Shown here one piece after another: positions 31,984 to 40,512 of a DNA stretch of 64,000 nt. A program made the translations under genes and the position numbers. The notes under the pieces were generated by a model. The model was not told where the DNA came from. It made no database searches and worked only from the letters and a program-made list of their open reading frames with translations. The number at the start of each line of letters is the position of its first letter. Within the stretch, counting starts at the first letter, position 1. The stretch lies in the NCBI RefSeq assembly GCF_900115675.1, contig NZ_FOXI01000012.1, forward strand, positions 1 to 64,000, read 5' to 3'. Source of the stretch: Halolamina pelagica. Its GTDB lineage: Archaea > Halobacteriota > Halobacteria > Halobacteriales > Haloferacaceae.

Positions 31984-33075
31984 ATGCCACCACGCGACAT
32001 CGACACCAGCCGACGACCGTTCGTGCTCGTCTGGGAGCTGACCCAGGCGTGTGAACTGGCCTGCAAACACTGCCGTGCCGAGGCCCAGCCCCGGCGCCAC
32101 CCCGACGAACTCACGACCGAGGAGGGGAAGGAACTGCTCGACGAGGCCCGCGCGTTCGGCGAGAACCAGCTCGTCGTCCTCTCCGGCGGCGACCCGCTCT
32201 ACCGCGACGACGCCCTGGAGTTGATCGAGTACGGCGTCGACCGCGGGCTCCGGATGACGCTGACCCCGAGCGGCACCGCCTCGCTCACCCCCGAGCGCAT
32301 CGACGCCGTCGCCGACGCGGGCCTCCGCCGGCTCGCACTCAGCCTCGACGGCGCCAGCCCCGAAGCCCACGACGGGTTCCGGAAGGAGGACGGCAGCTTC
32401 CGGCAGACGGTCGACGCCGCGCGGGCGGCCCGCGACGCCGGGCTCCCGCTCCAGATCAACACGACCGTCTGCGCCGAGACCGTCGAGCAGCTCCCGCGAA
32501 TCCGCGATCTGGTCGAGGACCTCGACGCCGTGCTCTGGTCGGTGTTCTTCCTCGTCCCGGTCGGTCGCGGGCAGGTGCTCGACCCAATCCCCCCGGAGCG
32601 CGCCGACCGCGTGATGGAGTGGCTGGTCGAGGTGAGCGACGAGGCCGACTTCGGGATCAAGACCACCGAGGCGCCGCAGTACCGCCGCGTCGCGATGCAG
32701 CAGCAGCGTTCCGGGACCGAGAAGCCCGACCGCGACGGGGTCGGCCGCCGGACCGGCATCACCGCCGGCGACGGCTTCGCGTTCGTGAGCCACACCGGCG
32801 AACTCTACCCCTCCGGGTTCCTGCCGGAGCCGGCGGGGAACGTGCGGGCGGAGAGTCTGGTCGGCCTCTACCGCGACTCGCCGCTGTTCGAGAGCCTCCG
32901 GGATCCGGACGCCCTCCAGGGGAAATGCGGCGCCTGCGAGTTCCGGAACGTCTGTGGCGGCAGCCGCTCGCGGGCGTACGCGACCACGGGCGACCCCCTC
33001 GAGAGCGACCCGCTCTGTCCGTACGTGCCCGAGGGGTACGACGGGCCACTCCCCGACGGGACGCCGGCCGACTGA
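31984..33075 (+). CDS. Radical SAM/SPASM protein (TIGR04053-like)
   Basis: This 363-residue protein has the radical SAM cluster motif CELACKHC at 23-30, SAM-binding GGDPL, and a C-terminal SPASM/twitch-type Cys set (GKCGACEFRNVCGG and a later DPLC) for auxiliary Fe-S clusters. It resembles the BA_1875/TIGR04053 group, with relatives in peptide maturation and heme-pathway radical SAM enzymes (AhbC/D, NirJ). The preceding CGCGG gene is the natural substrate candidate. Heme genes follow within 1.5 kb. Confidence 0.85.
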   Translation: MPPRDIDTSRRPFVLVWELTQACELACKHCRAEAQPRRHPDELTTEEGKELLDEARAFGENQLVVLSGGDPLYRDDALELIEYGVDRGLRMTLTPSGTASLTPERIDAVADAGLRRLALSLDGASPEAHDGFRKEDGSFRQTVDAARAARDAGLPLQINTTVCAETVEQLPRIRDLVEDLDAVLWSVFFLVPVGRGQVLDPIPPERADRVMEWLVEVSDEADFGIKTTEAPQYRRVAMQQQRSGTEKPDRDGVGRRTGITAGDGFAFVSHTGELYPSGFLPEPAGNVRAESLVGLYRDSPLFESLRDPDALQGKCGACEFRNVCGGSRSRAYATTGDPLESDPLCPYVPEGYDGPLPDGTPAD

Positions 33076-33096
33076 GTCGTCGGCGCCGGACAGCCG

Positions 33097-34296
33097 TCAC
33101 CGCCGCGTCCGGCGCGTCCAGAACACCGCGAGCAACACCGTCGCATGCCCGACCGTCCCGGCCAGCGCCAGCCACCGGCCGAGCCCGGCCGCGGCCGGGA
33201 TCCCCGCCAGGGCGCCGCCGGTTTCGAGGCCGACGCCGGCGACGACGAGCGCGACCGAGACTGCCGCCGTCCGGTCGCCCACACCGCGGACCGAGGCGAT
33301 CGCGGGCGGGTAGAACTGGTAGCTGACGCCGACGACGGCGAGCCCGAGGAAGCCCAGGAGCGCGAGCCGGGCGTGGGCGTCGGCGACGGCCGGGCGGAGG
33401 CCGCCCCAGGCCATGTGGAGGCCGAGGGCGGCGACGCCGGCCGCCGCGGCGGCGGCCGCGATGAGGACGACCAGCCCGAGGCGCCGCCGGTCGCTCCGGG
33501 CGAACATGTCGACGTAGGCGACGGCGAACCCCACGAGCGCCGCCGCCTCTAGGCCGGCCCCGAGACGGAACAGCCAGCCGGCGCCGAACGACGACGCGAG
33601 CGCGACCGGGCCGAGTGCGCCGGCAGTGAGGACACCGGCGACCAGCGGCGGCCGCGGGGAGGCGACGAGGAACCGCGGGAGGAGCCGGAAGCCGACGGCG
33701 AACAAAAGCAGCGCGGCGGTGCCGGCCGCGAGGAGGTGGGAGTGGGCCGGCCCAGCGGCGGGCGCCGACGCGCCCGCGATCCCCAGCGCGCGGGCGATCG
33801 GGAGGAACGCCGCGACGAGGAGGTAGCCGGCCGCGACCGGGACGAACGCGTTGGCGAGCCGGTCGATCCCCCGCCTGTCGGCTTTCGCGTCCGCGGTCCC
33901 CGTCTCCCGGCCGGTGAGGTTGTCCCGGACGCTCCAGCCGAGGGTCCCGACGAACACCAAACAGCCGAGCGCCCAGAGGCCGGCGCCGAGGGCGTGCCAC
34001 CCCGACGGGATGACGCCGACCGCCGTCGCCGCCAGGACGACGGTGCCGGCGAGGGCCAGCGGGAGGTGGACCGCCGGCGCCCGCGGGAACGCGAGGCGCC
34101 GGTCGAAGTACGAGGGGACGAGCGCGTACCCCTTGCCGAACACCGTGTGGAGCACGAAGCCGTAGAGGCCGAGCGTCACCGTCACTCGCCGGCCCGCGCC
34201 CGCGACGGCCGCCGCCTGCCAGCAGACGAGCCACCCGAGACTGGCGACGACGAACAGGCGCGTCCAGCGCGAGACGGTCGCCGGTGCGGTCGTCAC
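33097..34296 (-). CDS. NnrS/heme-copper-like polytopic membrane protein
   Basis: The start is GTG 34296 (TTAPATVSRW); 399 residues with about twelve hydrophobic helices. Conserved-looking His pairs lie in membrane contexts: LYGFVLHTVFGKGYALVP, GPAHSHLLAAGTAALLLFAVGFRLLP and HARLALLGFLGLAVVGVSYQFYP. They recall NnrS and cytochrome oxidase subunit I-like proteins, which bind heme and copper. A nitric-oxide or oxygen-related role is inferred. It is convergent with the radical SAM gene and divergent from hemG across GTTCG repeats. Confidence 0.6.
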   Translation of the reverse strand: MTTAPATVSRWTRLFVVASLGWLVCWQAAAVAGAGRRVTVTLGLYGFVLHTVFGKGYALVPSYFDRRLAFPRAPAVHLPLALAGTVVLAATAVGVIPSGWHALGAGLWALGCLVFVGTLGWSVRDNLTGRETGTADAKADRRGIDRLANAFVPVAAGYLLVAAFLPIARALGIAGASAPAAGPAHSHLLAAGTAALLLFAVGFRLLPRFLVASPRPPLVAGVLTAGALGPVALASSFGAGWLFRLGAGLEAAALVGFAVAYVDMFARSDRRRLGLVVLIAAAAAAAGVAALGLHMAWGGLRPAVADAHARLALLGFLGLAVVGVSYQFYPPAIASVRGVGDRTAAVSVALVVAGVGLETGGALAGIPAAAGLGRWLALAGTVGHATVLLAVFWTRRTRR

Positions 34297-34408
34297 GGGC
34301 GTGTGTTCGGCTCGGGAGACAAATCGTTCGGGGACGGACGGCCGCCGGTCGATCGCTGGTGCCCGGGCATCGTCCCCCACCAGGCGACGGGTCGTCCTGT
34401 GCGTGGTT

Positions 34409-34495
34409 CCGAACACGTTCGGACGGGCACACGCGGTCGGGGGAGAACGTTCGACCCGATGGGTGGGGCGAACCGGCAACGTTCGGCCCGATGGC
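34409..34495. promoter_or_regulatory. GAAC/GTTCG dyads between the NnrS-like gene and hemG
   Basis: CCGAACACGTTCGG (34409-34422) is a perfect 14-bp dyad with a 2-bp centre. AACGTTCGACCCGATGG (34446-34462) and AACGTTCGGCCCGATGG (34479-34495) are near-identical direct copies 33 bp apart. A related GAACATCTTCGG occurs at 34509. They resemble, with a different spacer, the CGAAC-N-GTTCG repeat I recall for NarO-dependent promoters of Haloferax. Confidence 0.55.
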
Positions 34496-34558
34496 GCGGC
34501 CGACGGGGGAACATCTTCGGCCGTGGGTAGTAGGCCGGGAGCGACGAAGGCTGGAGTG

Positions 34559-35827
34559 ATGACTGTCGGCATCGTCGGCGGCGGGATCAGCGGGCTCGCG
34601 CTCCACCACCACCTCCGCCAGCGGGGCGTCGAGAGCGTCGTCTTCGAAGCGGATTCCGAACCCGGCGGCGTGATCAGCAGCCGGGTCGTCGACGGCCGCG
34701 TCGTCGAGGACGGCCCACAGCGCACCCGGCTCTCGCCACCGGTCGCGTCGCTGGTCGACGACCTCGGCCTCGGCGACGCGGTCGTCGAGGCGGCTGACGC
34801 GCCGCTGTACGTCTACCGCGACGGGCGGCTCCGGCGGGTCCCGTTCTCGCTCCGCGAGGGCGTTTCGACCGACCTGCTCTCGCCCCGGGGGAAGCTCCGC
34901 CTGTTGCTCGAACCGCTGACGGGGCCGCCGCGGGGCGACGAGAGCGTCGAGGCGGGGCTGACCCGGATGCTTGGCGCCGAGGCCGCCGAGTACGTCGTCG
35001 GCCCGCTGTACGGCGGGATCTACGGCAGTCACCCCGCCGAGATGCCGATGCGCCACTCGCTGGGGCGGGCCCTCGAGAAGCGCGGCGTCGGCCGGAGCCT
35101 GCTGGTCGCCGCCGCGCGGGCGAAACTCCGGGGGCCGGACCCGCCCCCGGTGGTCACGTTCGAGGACGGCTTGGGGGCGCTGCCGCGGGCGCTGGCCGAG
35201 CGTCACGGCGATCGCGTCCGCCTCGGGACGCCCGTCGAGTCGGTCCGGGAAGCCGACGACGGCTACGTGATCGCGACGCCGGGCGGCGAGACAGCCGTCG
35301 ACCGCGTGGTGGTCACGACGCCGGCGGACGTGACGGCCGACCTGCTCGCCGGGCTCGCGCCCGAGAGCGCCGACGCGCTGGATCGGCTCGCGTACAACCC
35401 GCTGGCGGTCGTCCACCTCGAGTCGGCGGCGCCCCTGGACGCCAGCGGGTTCCAGGTCCAGTACGAGGAGCCCTTCCGCACGCTGGGCGTGACCTGCACC
35501 GGGACGCTGTTCGACCGCGGGCGCCGCCACACCGCCTACCTCGGCGGCGCACGGGACCCGGAGCTCGTCACGGCGCCGGCGTCGACGATCCGCGAGGTCG
35601 CCGAGCGGGAGTTCGAAGCGCTGACCGGCGTCGCGGCGACGGCCGTCGACGCCACCCGGCTCCGGCGCGGGATGCCCGCCTACGACCGGACGTGGGACGC
35701 CCTCGAGGCAGTGGGCCTGCCGCCCGGGATCGACCTCTGTGCGAACTACGCCGCGAGAGCCGGGATCCCCGGGCGGCTCCGGTCGGCGGAGCGGCTGGCG
35801 GGGCAGATAGCCGACGGGAACGCCTGA
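34559..35827 (+). CDS. hemG: Protoporphyrinogen oxidase
   Basis: This 422-residue FAD protein has a GxGxxG motif at the N-terminus (VGIVGGGISGLALHHHLRQRG), followed by FEADSEPGGVISSRV and DGPQRTRLS. The central YGGIYGSHPAEMPMRHSLG and C-terminal CANYAARAGIPG correspond to HemY-type protoporphyrinogen oxidase, the oxygen-dependent penultimate heme step. Other amine-oxidase-like flavoproteins are possible but the fit is good. Its promoter region holds the GTTCG dyads. Confidence 0.85.
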   Translation: MTVGIVGGGISGLALHHHLRQRGVESVVFEADSEPGGVISSRVVDGRVVEDGPQRTRLSPPVASLVDDLGLGDAVVEAADAPLYVYRDGRLRRVPFSLREGVSTDLLSPRGKLRLLLEPLTGPPRGDESVEAGLTRMLGAEAAEYVVGPLYGGIYGSHPAEMPMRHSLGRALEKRGVGRSLLVAAARAKLRGPDPPPVVTFEDGLGALPRALAERHGDRVRLGTPVESVREADDGYVIATPGGETAVDRVVVTTPADVTADLLAGLAPESADALDRLAYNPLAVVHLESAAPLDASGFQVQYEEPFRTLGVTCTGTLFDRGRRHTAYLGGARDPELVTAPASTIREVAEREFEALTGVAATAVDATRLRRGMPAYDRTWDALEAVGLPPGIDLCANYAARAGIPGRLRSAERLAGQIADGNA

Positions 35828-35883
35828 CTCCCGCGGAGATGTTCGTGCCGGGAGCTTTCAGTCGGGAGGTCCTAGCCGGGGGT

Positions 35884-36354
35884 ATGAACTCGGTCAGTGT
35901 CTCGCGTGACGTGGCGGCGCCGCCGGACGCGGTACGGGAACGGATGGACGACGTGGGCGCGTTCATGCGCGCCGCGGGGTTCGACGAGGTGGCCGTCGAC
36001 AGGGAGGGGCAAAGCCCCTCCGGCAGCCGGCCGCAGGCCGGCGACGGCGACCGGATCACGATCACCAACGGCGTCGGGATCGCCACGATCGAACTCGTTC
36101 TCGACCTGTTCGACGACCCGGACACGGCACTCGCCTACCGCCAGCACGACGGCATCTTCGAGGAGATGGTGACGCGGTACACGCTCGAGCCGACGGCCGA
36201 GGGGACCGAGGTGACCGCCGAGACCGAGTTCGCCATCGACGTGGCGCTGGTCGGGAAACTGCTCGACGCGACGGTGATCAAGCGCCAGCGCCGCCGGGAG
36301 CTGGAGCAGCAGTTCGACTGGCTGGAGCAGCAGTTCGCCGGTCAGACCGAGTAG
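35884..36354 (+). CDS. SRPBCC (START-like) family protein
   Basis: This 156-residue protein begins VSVSRDVAAPPDAVRERMDD and ends with a long C-terminal helix (KRQRRRELEQQFDWLEQQF), the helix-grip layout of SRPBCC proteins that bind lipids or other hydrophobic ligands. The ligand is not predictable. It may be co-transcribed with hemG, whose stop is 56 bp upstream. It overlaps the convergent nuclease gene by 13 bp. Confidence 0.8.
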   Translation: MNSVSVSRDVAAPPDAVRERMDDVGAFMRAAGFDEVAVDREGQSPSGSRPQAGDGDRITITNGVGIATIELVLDLFDDPDTALAYRQHDGIFEEMVTRYTLEPTAEGTEVTAETEFAIDVALVGKLLDATVIKRQRRRELEQQFDWLEQQFAGQTE

Positions 36355-37628
36355 GTCGCGCCGAGTTCCGGCGCCGACGCGTCGTAGCCGTCCTCGCGGA
36401 GTTCCGCCGCGAACGCCCCGCAGCGGTCGCCGTGGTTCACGAGGATCTCGGCGTCGTCGTAGGCGTCGAGCACGCGCCGCAGGCCGTCGTGGTCGGCGTG
36501 GGCCGAGAAATCGTACCCCTCGACCCCAGCGCTGACCGGCATCACCCGGCCGTCGATCTCCGCGCGCCCGGTCTCGAGCAGTTCGCGGCCGGGGGTTCCC
36601 TCGACCTGGTAACCGGTCAGCGTGACCTTGTTCACGGGGTTGGCCCGGATCTCGGGGATGTAGGTCATCGCCGGCCCGCCCGAGAGCATCCCGCTCGTGG
36701 TGACGATCGCCGCGGGCTGGTCGGCGATACGTTTGCGCTGGCCGTCGCGGCCGGTCACGAACCGGGCGTGGGACTTCGCGCGCCGGAGCGCGTCGGCGTC
36801 CCGGACGTACTCGGGGTACTGACGAAGCATCTCGGTCACGCGCTTGCCCATCCCGTCGACGTAACAGGGGATGTCGTGTTGCTCGCAGATGAGCAGCAGT
36901 TCCTGAGTTCGCCCGATCGCGAACGCGGGGACGACGACGGTGCCGCCCTCCCAGAGCGTCGTCTTCACGCTCTGGGCGAACCGGTGTTCGACGGCGGCTC
37001 GCGGCTCGTGATCCACGTCAGAGTACGTGCTCTCACAGAGCACCACGTCGGCGTCCGGGCGTGCGGTCGATCCCGCGACGAGGCGCTGACCGATCGGCGG
37101 CTCGCCGGCGTCGAAGCCCGCGGGCGGGTCGGCGGCCGCCGTCTCGTCGACGTGGAAGTCGCCGGTGTAGAGGAGTCGGGTCTCGCCATCGTCGACGAGC
37201 ACGTGTGCGCTCCCCGGGATGTGGCCGGCGTTGTAGAACGTCACCTCGTAGCCCGCGGCGGCGAAGGACTCGCGGTAGCCGTGGGTCTCGGAGACCTCCG
37301 TCACCCGTTTCACGTCGTTCTCGGTGAACGGGCAGTGCGGGGAGTGGCCGTGGAGTTTGAGCGTGTCGCGTGCGAGCGTGAGCGCGAGCTCGCGGGTCGG
37401 CGGCGTCCAGTGGATCGACGGCCGGTTCGACCCCGAAAGGAGCGACGGGATCGCCCCCACGTGGTCGAGGTGGCCGTGGGAGACGACGACGGCGTCGGGC
37501 GTCGGCGTCGCCACGGGGTACTGCGGCGGCTCGGCGGTCAGGAGGCCGAAATCCAGCAGCAGCGAGTCGTCGACGAGGATCGCGCTGCGGCCGACCTCGC
37601 GGGCGCCGCCGAGAACCCGAAGCTCCAT
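36342..37628 (-). CDS. Beta-CASP metallo-beta-lactamase nuclease (aCPSF2-like)
   Basis: This 428-residue protein has the MBL metal motifs SHGHLDHVG, AGHIPGSAH and LYTGDFH. The beta-CASP motifs FAIGRTQELLL, TSGMLSGGP and SAHADHDGL (motif C His) follow. The length and absence of N-terminal KH domains fit archaeal CPSF2 rather than CPSF1/FttA. Such enzymes are RNA endo- or exonucleases. It starts ATG 37628 with 102 bp upstream before the halocyanin gene. Confidence 0.88.
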   Translation of the reverse strand: MELRVLGGAREVGRSAILVDDSLLLDFGLLTAEPPQYPVATPTPDAVVVSHGHLDHVGAIPSLLSGSNRPSIHWTPPTRELALTLARDTLKLHGHSPHCPFTENDVKRVTEVSETHGYRESFAAAGYEVTFYNAGHIPGSAHVLVDDGETRLLYTGDFHVDETAAADPPAGFDAGEPPIGQRLVAGSTARPDADVVLCESTYSDVDHEPRAAVEHRFAQSVKTTLWEGGTVVVPAFAIGRTQELLLICEQHDIPCYVDGMGKRVTEMLRQYPEYVRDADALRRAKSHARFVTGRDGQRKRIADQPAAIVTTSGMLSGGPAMTYIPEIRANPVNKVTLTGYQVEGTPGRELLETGRAEIDGRVMPVSAGVEGYDFSAHADHDGLRRVLDAYDDAEILVNHGDRCGAFAAELREDGYDASAPELGATYSV

Positions 37629-37730
37629 CAGGAACTGGTTGTGAGCGGGGCCGTTTGACGCCGTCGAAAGAACTCCTTCCGGGGCTGGGGAGTGCCGATC
37701 ACGGGCGCGCCCTTCGAGGCCCGGCCGACG

Positions 37731-38501
37731 CTACTCGTCAGCTTCCAGCCGGGCCCGGCGGCGGCGGAACTCCTCCTCGTCGATCTCGCCGCGAGCGTAG
37801 CGGTCCTCGAGCGCCGCGATCGCGTCGGCGTCACCCGCCGACCCGTCGCCGTCGCGACCCAGTGCCCAGTAGAGGCCGCCGGCGCCGAGAGCGAGTGCGC
37901 CGCCGACGAACGGCAGGCCACCGAGCCAGCCGCCGGCCCAGCCACCCGTCGGTCCCGGCCCCATCTGGCCTGCCCCCATTCCGGACCCCATCCCTCCCGA
38001 ACCCATTCCGGGGCCCATCGATCCGCCGCTGGTGCCGTCGTCGTCGGTGAACGTCCCGTAGGCGATCGCTCCCTGCTCGACGATCGCGTCGCTGTCGGGC
38101 ACGTCGCCGTCCGGGATCGCGCTGTCCTCGGCGGGGCCGCCGGGCTCCCCGACGACCACGCGGCCGACCATCCCGATCGACTTGTGCGGGATGCAGTAGT
38201 AGTCGTACGTGCCGGGTTCGTCGAACGTGTACTCGAAACTCCCTTCCGAGATGGTGCCGCTGTCGAACGCGGTCGCGCCGGCGGGGATCCGATCCGGATA
38301 GGCCGTCGCGGAGTGCGACCCGGCCGCGAGTTCGAAGCGAACGGTCGTGCCGGGTTCGACGTGTAACCCGATCGGATCGAAGTAGTTGTTCCCCATCTCG
38401 ACGACGGGGGTCTCCTGTGCTGTCGCTCGCCGAGTGAGCGCGGTGCTGGCGACGGCACCGGCGCCGAGCGCTCCGAGGAACTGTCGTCGACTGTGTGTCA
38501 T
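37731..38501 (-). CDS. Halocyanin-like blue copper protein with Met-rich linker and SHOCT domain
   Basis: This 256-residue Tat substrate (SRRQFLGALGAGAVAS) carries a cupredoxin domain. Type 1 copper ligands are His in GSHSATAY and Cys, His, Met in YYCIPHKSIGM. A Gly/Met-rich stretch follows at about 150-178 (alternating MG, seven or more Met), then a membrane helix (about 185-207) and a C-terminal SHOCT motif (ALEDRYARGEIDEEEFRRRRARL). Copper electron transfer outside the cell is expected. The Met-rich linker may bind copper as well. It is divergent from another SHOCT gene. Confidence 0.85.
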   Translation of the reverse strand: MTHSRRQFLGALGAGAVASTALTRRATAQETPVVEMGNNYFDPIGLHVEPGTTVRFELAAGSHSATAYPDRIPAGATAFDSGTISEGSFEYTFDEPGTYDYYCIPHKSIGMVGRVVVGEPGGPAEDSAIPDGDVPDSDAIVEQGAIAYGTFTDDDGTSGGSMGPGMGSGGMGSGMGAGQMGPGPTGGWAGGWLGGLPFVGGALALGAGGLYWALGRDGDGSAGDADAIAALEDRYARGEIDEEEFRRRRARLEADE

Positions 38502-38709
38502 GGTGTGGTGAATCGGTCGGCGTCGGTCACTCGCGCGTGGCGTCGACGTCCGTTCGGAGGGGAATCTCCGATTACGTGTTTCGTTACGGTATTGGGCCTT
38601 AAACACATTTCCATAACGGGAGAGGGGAGCGTCTGCCCGATAGTGCATACGAATCCGACAGCTATCCGCCTTCCAAGGGTTTTTGCGATCGTGGAGTCGA
38701 AGATAATGT

Positions 38710-39198
38710 ATGAATCGCACAATATCGAGGCTGCCGGCGGGCCGGCTCCGAATCCTCGGGTTGATCACGGTCGGCGCCGCCCTCGTCGCCGTGGAGTCGG
38801 CGATCCCGTGGACCTGGCTCCTCCCGACGGTACTCGTCGGTGCTGGTGCGGTGTGGCTCCCGTCCGAGCGGGACGGTGACGCCGGGCGCGTCGACGCCGG
38901 CTCGTCGGAGGAGAGCGCCGCGCTGGAGACGCTCAAACAGCAGTACGCGGTCGGCGAGATCGGCGAGGCGGAGTTCGATCGGCGGGTGGAGACGCTGCTG
39001 GAAACCGGTTCGGCCGCCGACGTGGCGAACCGGATCGACGCCGAACCCGAGCCGGCGACCGACGCCGTCGATCCCGACGGCGCGGCCCGGCAGTCGCCTG
39101 AACCGACGGGGAACGACCAGCCCGATCGACGCGGGAACAGTCGGTCCGGTCGACACGGCTGTCGTCGACGCGGCAAGGGTCGTCGGGATCGACACTGA
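38710..39198 (+). CDS. Membrane SHOCT-domain protein
   Basis: This 162-residue protein has two hydrophobic helices (about 14-32 and 34-50), then a SHOCT motif (LETLKQQYAVGEIGEAEFDRRVETLL) at about 75-100 and a disordered, C-terminally basic tail (RRGNSRSGRHGCRRRGKGRR). SHOCT motifs are thought to mediate oligomerisation or membrane-protein contacts. The halocyanin gene transcribed away from it carries the same motif, suggesting the two products may associate. Confidence 0.75.
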   Translation: MNRTISRLPAGRLRILGLITVGAALVAVESAIPWTWLLPTVLVGAGAVWLPSERDGDAGRVDAGSSEESAALETLKQQYAVGEIGEAEFDRRVETLLETGSAADVANRIDAEPEPATDAVDPDGAARQSPEPTGNDQPDRRGNSRSGRHGCRRRGKGRRDRH

Positions 39199-39240
39199 TC
39201 GCTGGCGGCTCGGCGGCGAGGTGCGGCAGTCCGACGCGGC

Positions 39241-40509
39241 TCAGTCGTCCGCCGGCGCCGGGGCCGGCGGCTCGTGGGTCCCGAACTCGGGATGGGTCTC
39301 CTCCATCCAGACGATCACGACCGCGCCCGAGAGGAACATCAGCCCGGCGGTCAGGTAGAACGCCGCCTCGGGCGACACGAACTGCATCGTGAGGCCGATC
39401 AGGATCGCGCCGACGCCGTAGCCGGAGTCACGCCACATCCGGTAGACGCCCATCCCTGCCGAGCGCCAGGTCGGGTGGGCGGCGTCGCTCGGCACCGTCA
39501 TCAGGTTCGGGTACAGCAGCGCCATCCCGAGCCCGGAGACGGCTGACAGCAGTATCCACGGGAGGTAGCTGTCGACGAACACCATCCCGAGCACGCCAGC
39601 CCCGGCGATGAACATCCCGACGACGACGGGCGGCCGACGGCCGATCCGGTCGGCGAGGCCGCCGGTCCCGATCTGGAGGAAGTACATCGCGCTGTGGATC
39701 CCGACGACGACGCCGACGGCCTCGATCGCGAGCCCCTGACTGGTGAGGTACAGCGGGACCGCGATCCAGAACAGCGTGTCGACGAAGTTCTCGATGTGGC
39801 CGGCCTGTGCGGCCGCGAACAGCGTCTTGTCGCCGTAGGTCGCCCGCTTCAGCACGTCGTAGAACGGGAGGTTCGCGTCGTGGTGGTCCTCGTCACCCTC
39901 GATCTGGGCGAACTGGAGCGTCTCCTTGATGAGGAACACCGAGATGAGGAACGCCAGCACCACCACGATCCCCAGGAAGTAGAACGGCTCGGGGCGGAGG
40001 TTCGTCTGCCCCGCGATGACGCCGGTGATCCACGCCCCGACGGCGACGCCGCTGTAGCCGAACGCCTCGTCGATGCCGACCGCGAGCCCGCGCTGGTCGG
40101 GGCTCGCGAGGTCGATCTTGGCGTTGATCGCCATGCTCCAGGTCAGCGCCTGGTTGATCCCGAGCAGGACGTTCCCGACGGTGATCCAGCTCCAACTCGG
40201 CGCGTAGATGAGGATGATCGGGATCGGGAGCGCGGTGATCCAGCCGAGGATCAGCACCGGCTTCCGGCCGTACTCCTCGCCCCACTTGCCGGCGTAGAGG
40301 TTGAGCAGCGACTTGACGAAGCCGAAGGAGACGACGAACGAGCCGATGACGAGGAAGGACTCGACGCCGAGCACCTCCTCGCCCAGTACGGGGACGACGG
40401 TCCGCTCCGACCCGATCGTCAGCCCGGTCGCGAACACCAGCAGGACGTGCAGCGAGAACTGACCGAGGTGTTCGCGGATGCCCTGCTTCAGGTCAGTTGT
40501 CCGGCTCAT
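39241..40509 (-). CDS. MFS transporter in the persulfide dioxygenase operon
   Basis: This 422-residue protein has about twelve helices and MFS loop motifs (YAGKWGEEYGRKPVLI between helices 2 and 3, GGLADRIGRRPPVVVG in the second half). It starts 3 bp after the sulfur dioxygenase-like gene, so they form an operon. The substrate is unknown; export or import of a sulfur compound would fit the context but is inferred. A Cys/Met set is not evident. Confidence 0.85.
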   Translation of the reverse strand: MSRTTDLKQGIREHLGQFSLHVLLVFATGLTIGSERTVVPVLGEEVLGVESFLVIGSFVVSFGFVKSLLNLYAGKWGEEYGRKPVLILGWITALPIPIILIYAPSWSWITVGNVLLGINQALTWSMAINAKIDLASPDQRGLAVGIDEAFGYSGVAVGAWITGVIAGQTNLRPEPFYFLGIVVVLAFLISVFLIKETLQFAQIEGDEDHHDANLPFYDVLKRATYGDKTLFAAAQAGHIENFVDTLFWIAVPLYLTSQGLAIEAVGVVVGIHSAMYFLQIGTGGLADRIGRRPPVVVGMFIAGAGVLGMVFVDSYLPWILLSAVSGLGMALLYPNLMTVPSDAAHPTWRSAGMGVYRMWRDSGYGVGAILIGLTMQFVSPEAAFYLTAGLMFLSGAVVIVWMEETHPEFGTHEPPAPAPADD

Positions 40510-40512
40510 CGG

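Noticed and set aside
32759..35530. 923-codon open frame on the minus strand
   Set aside because: It crosses the convergent radical SAM end, the NnrS-like gene and hemG in wrong frames; the composition is shadow-like.
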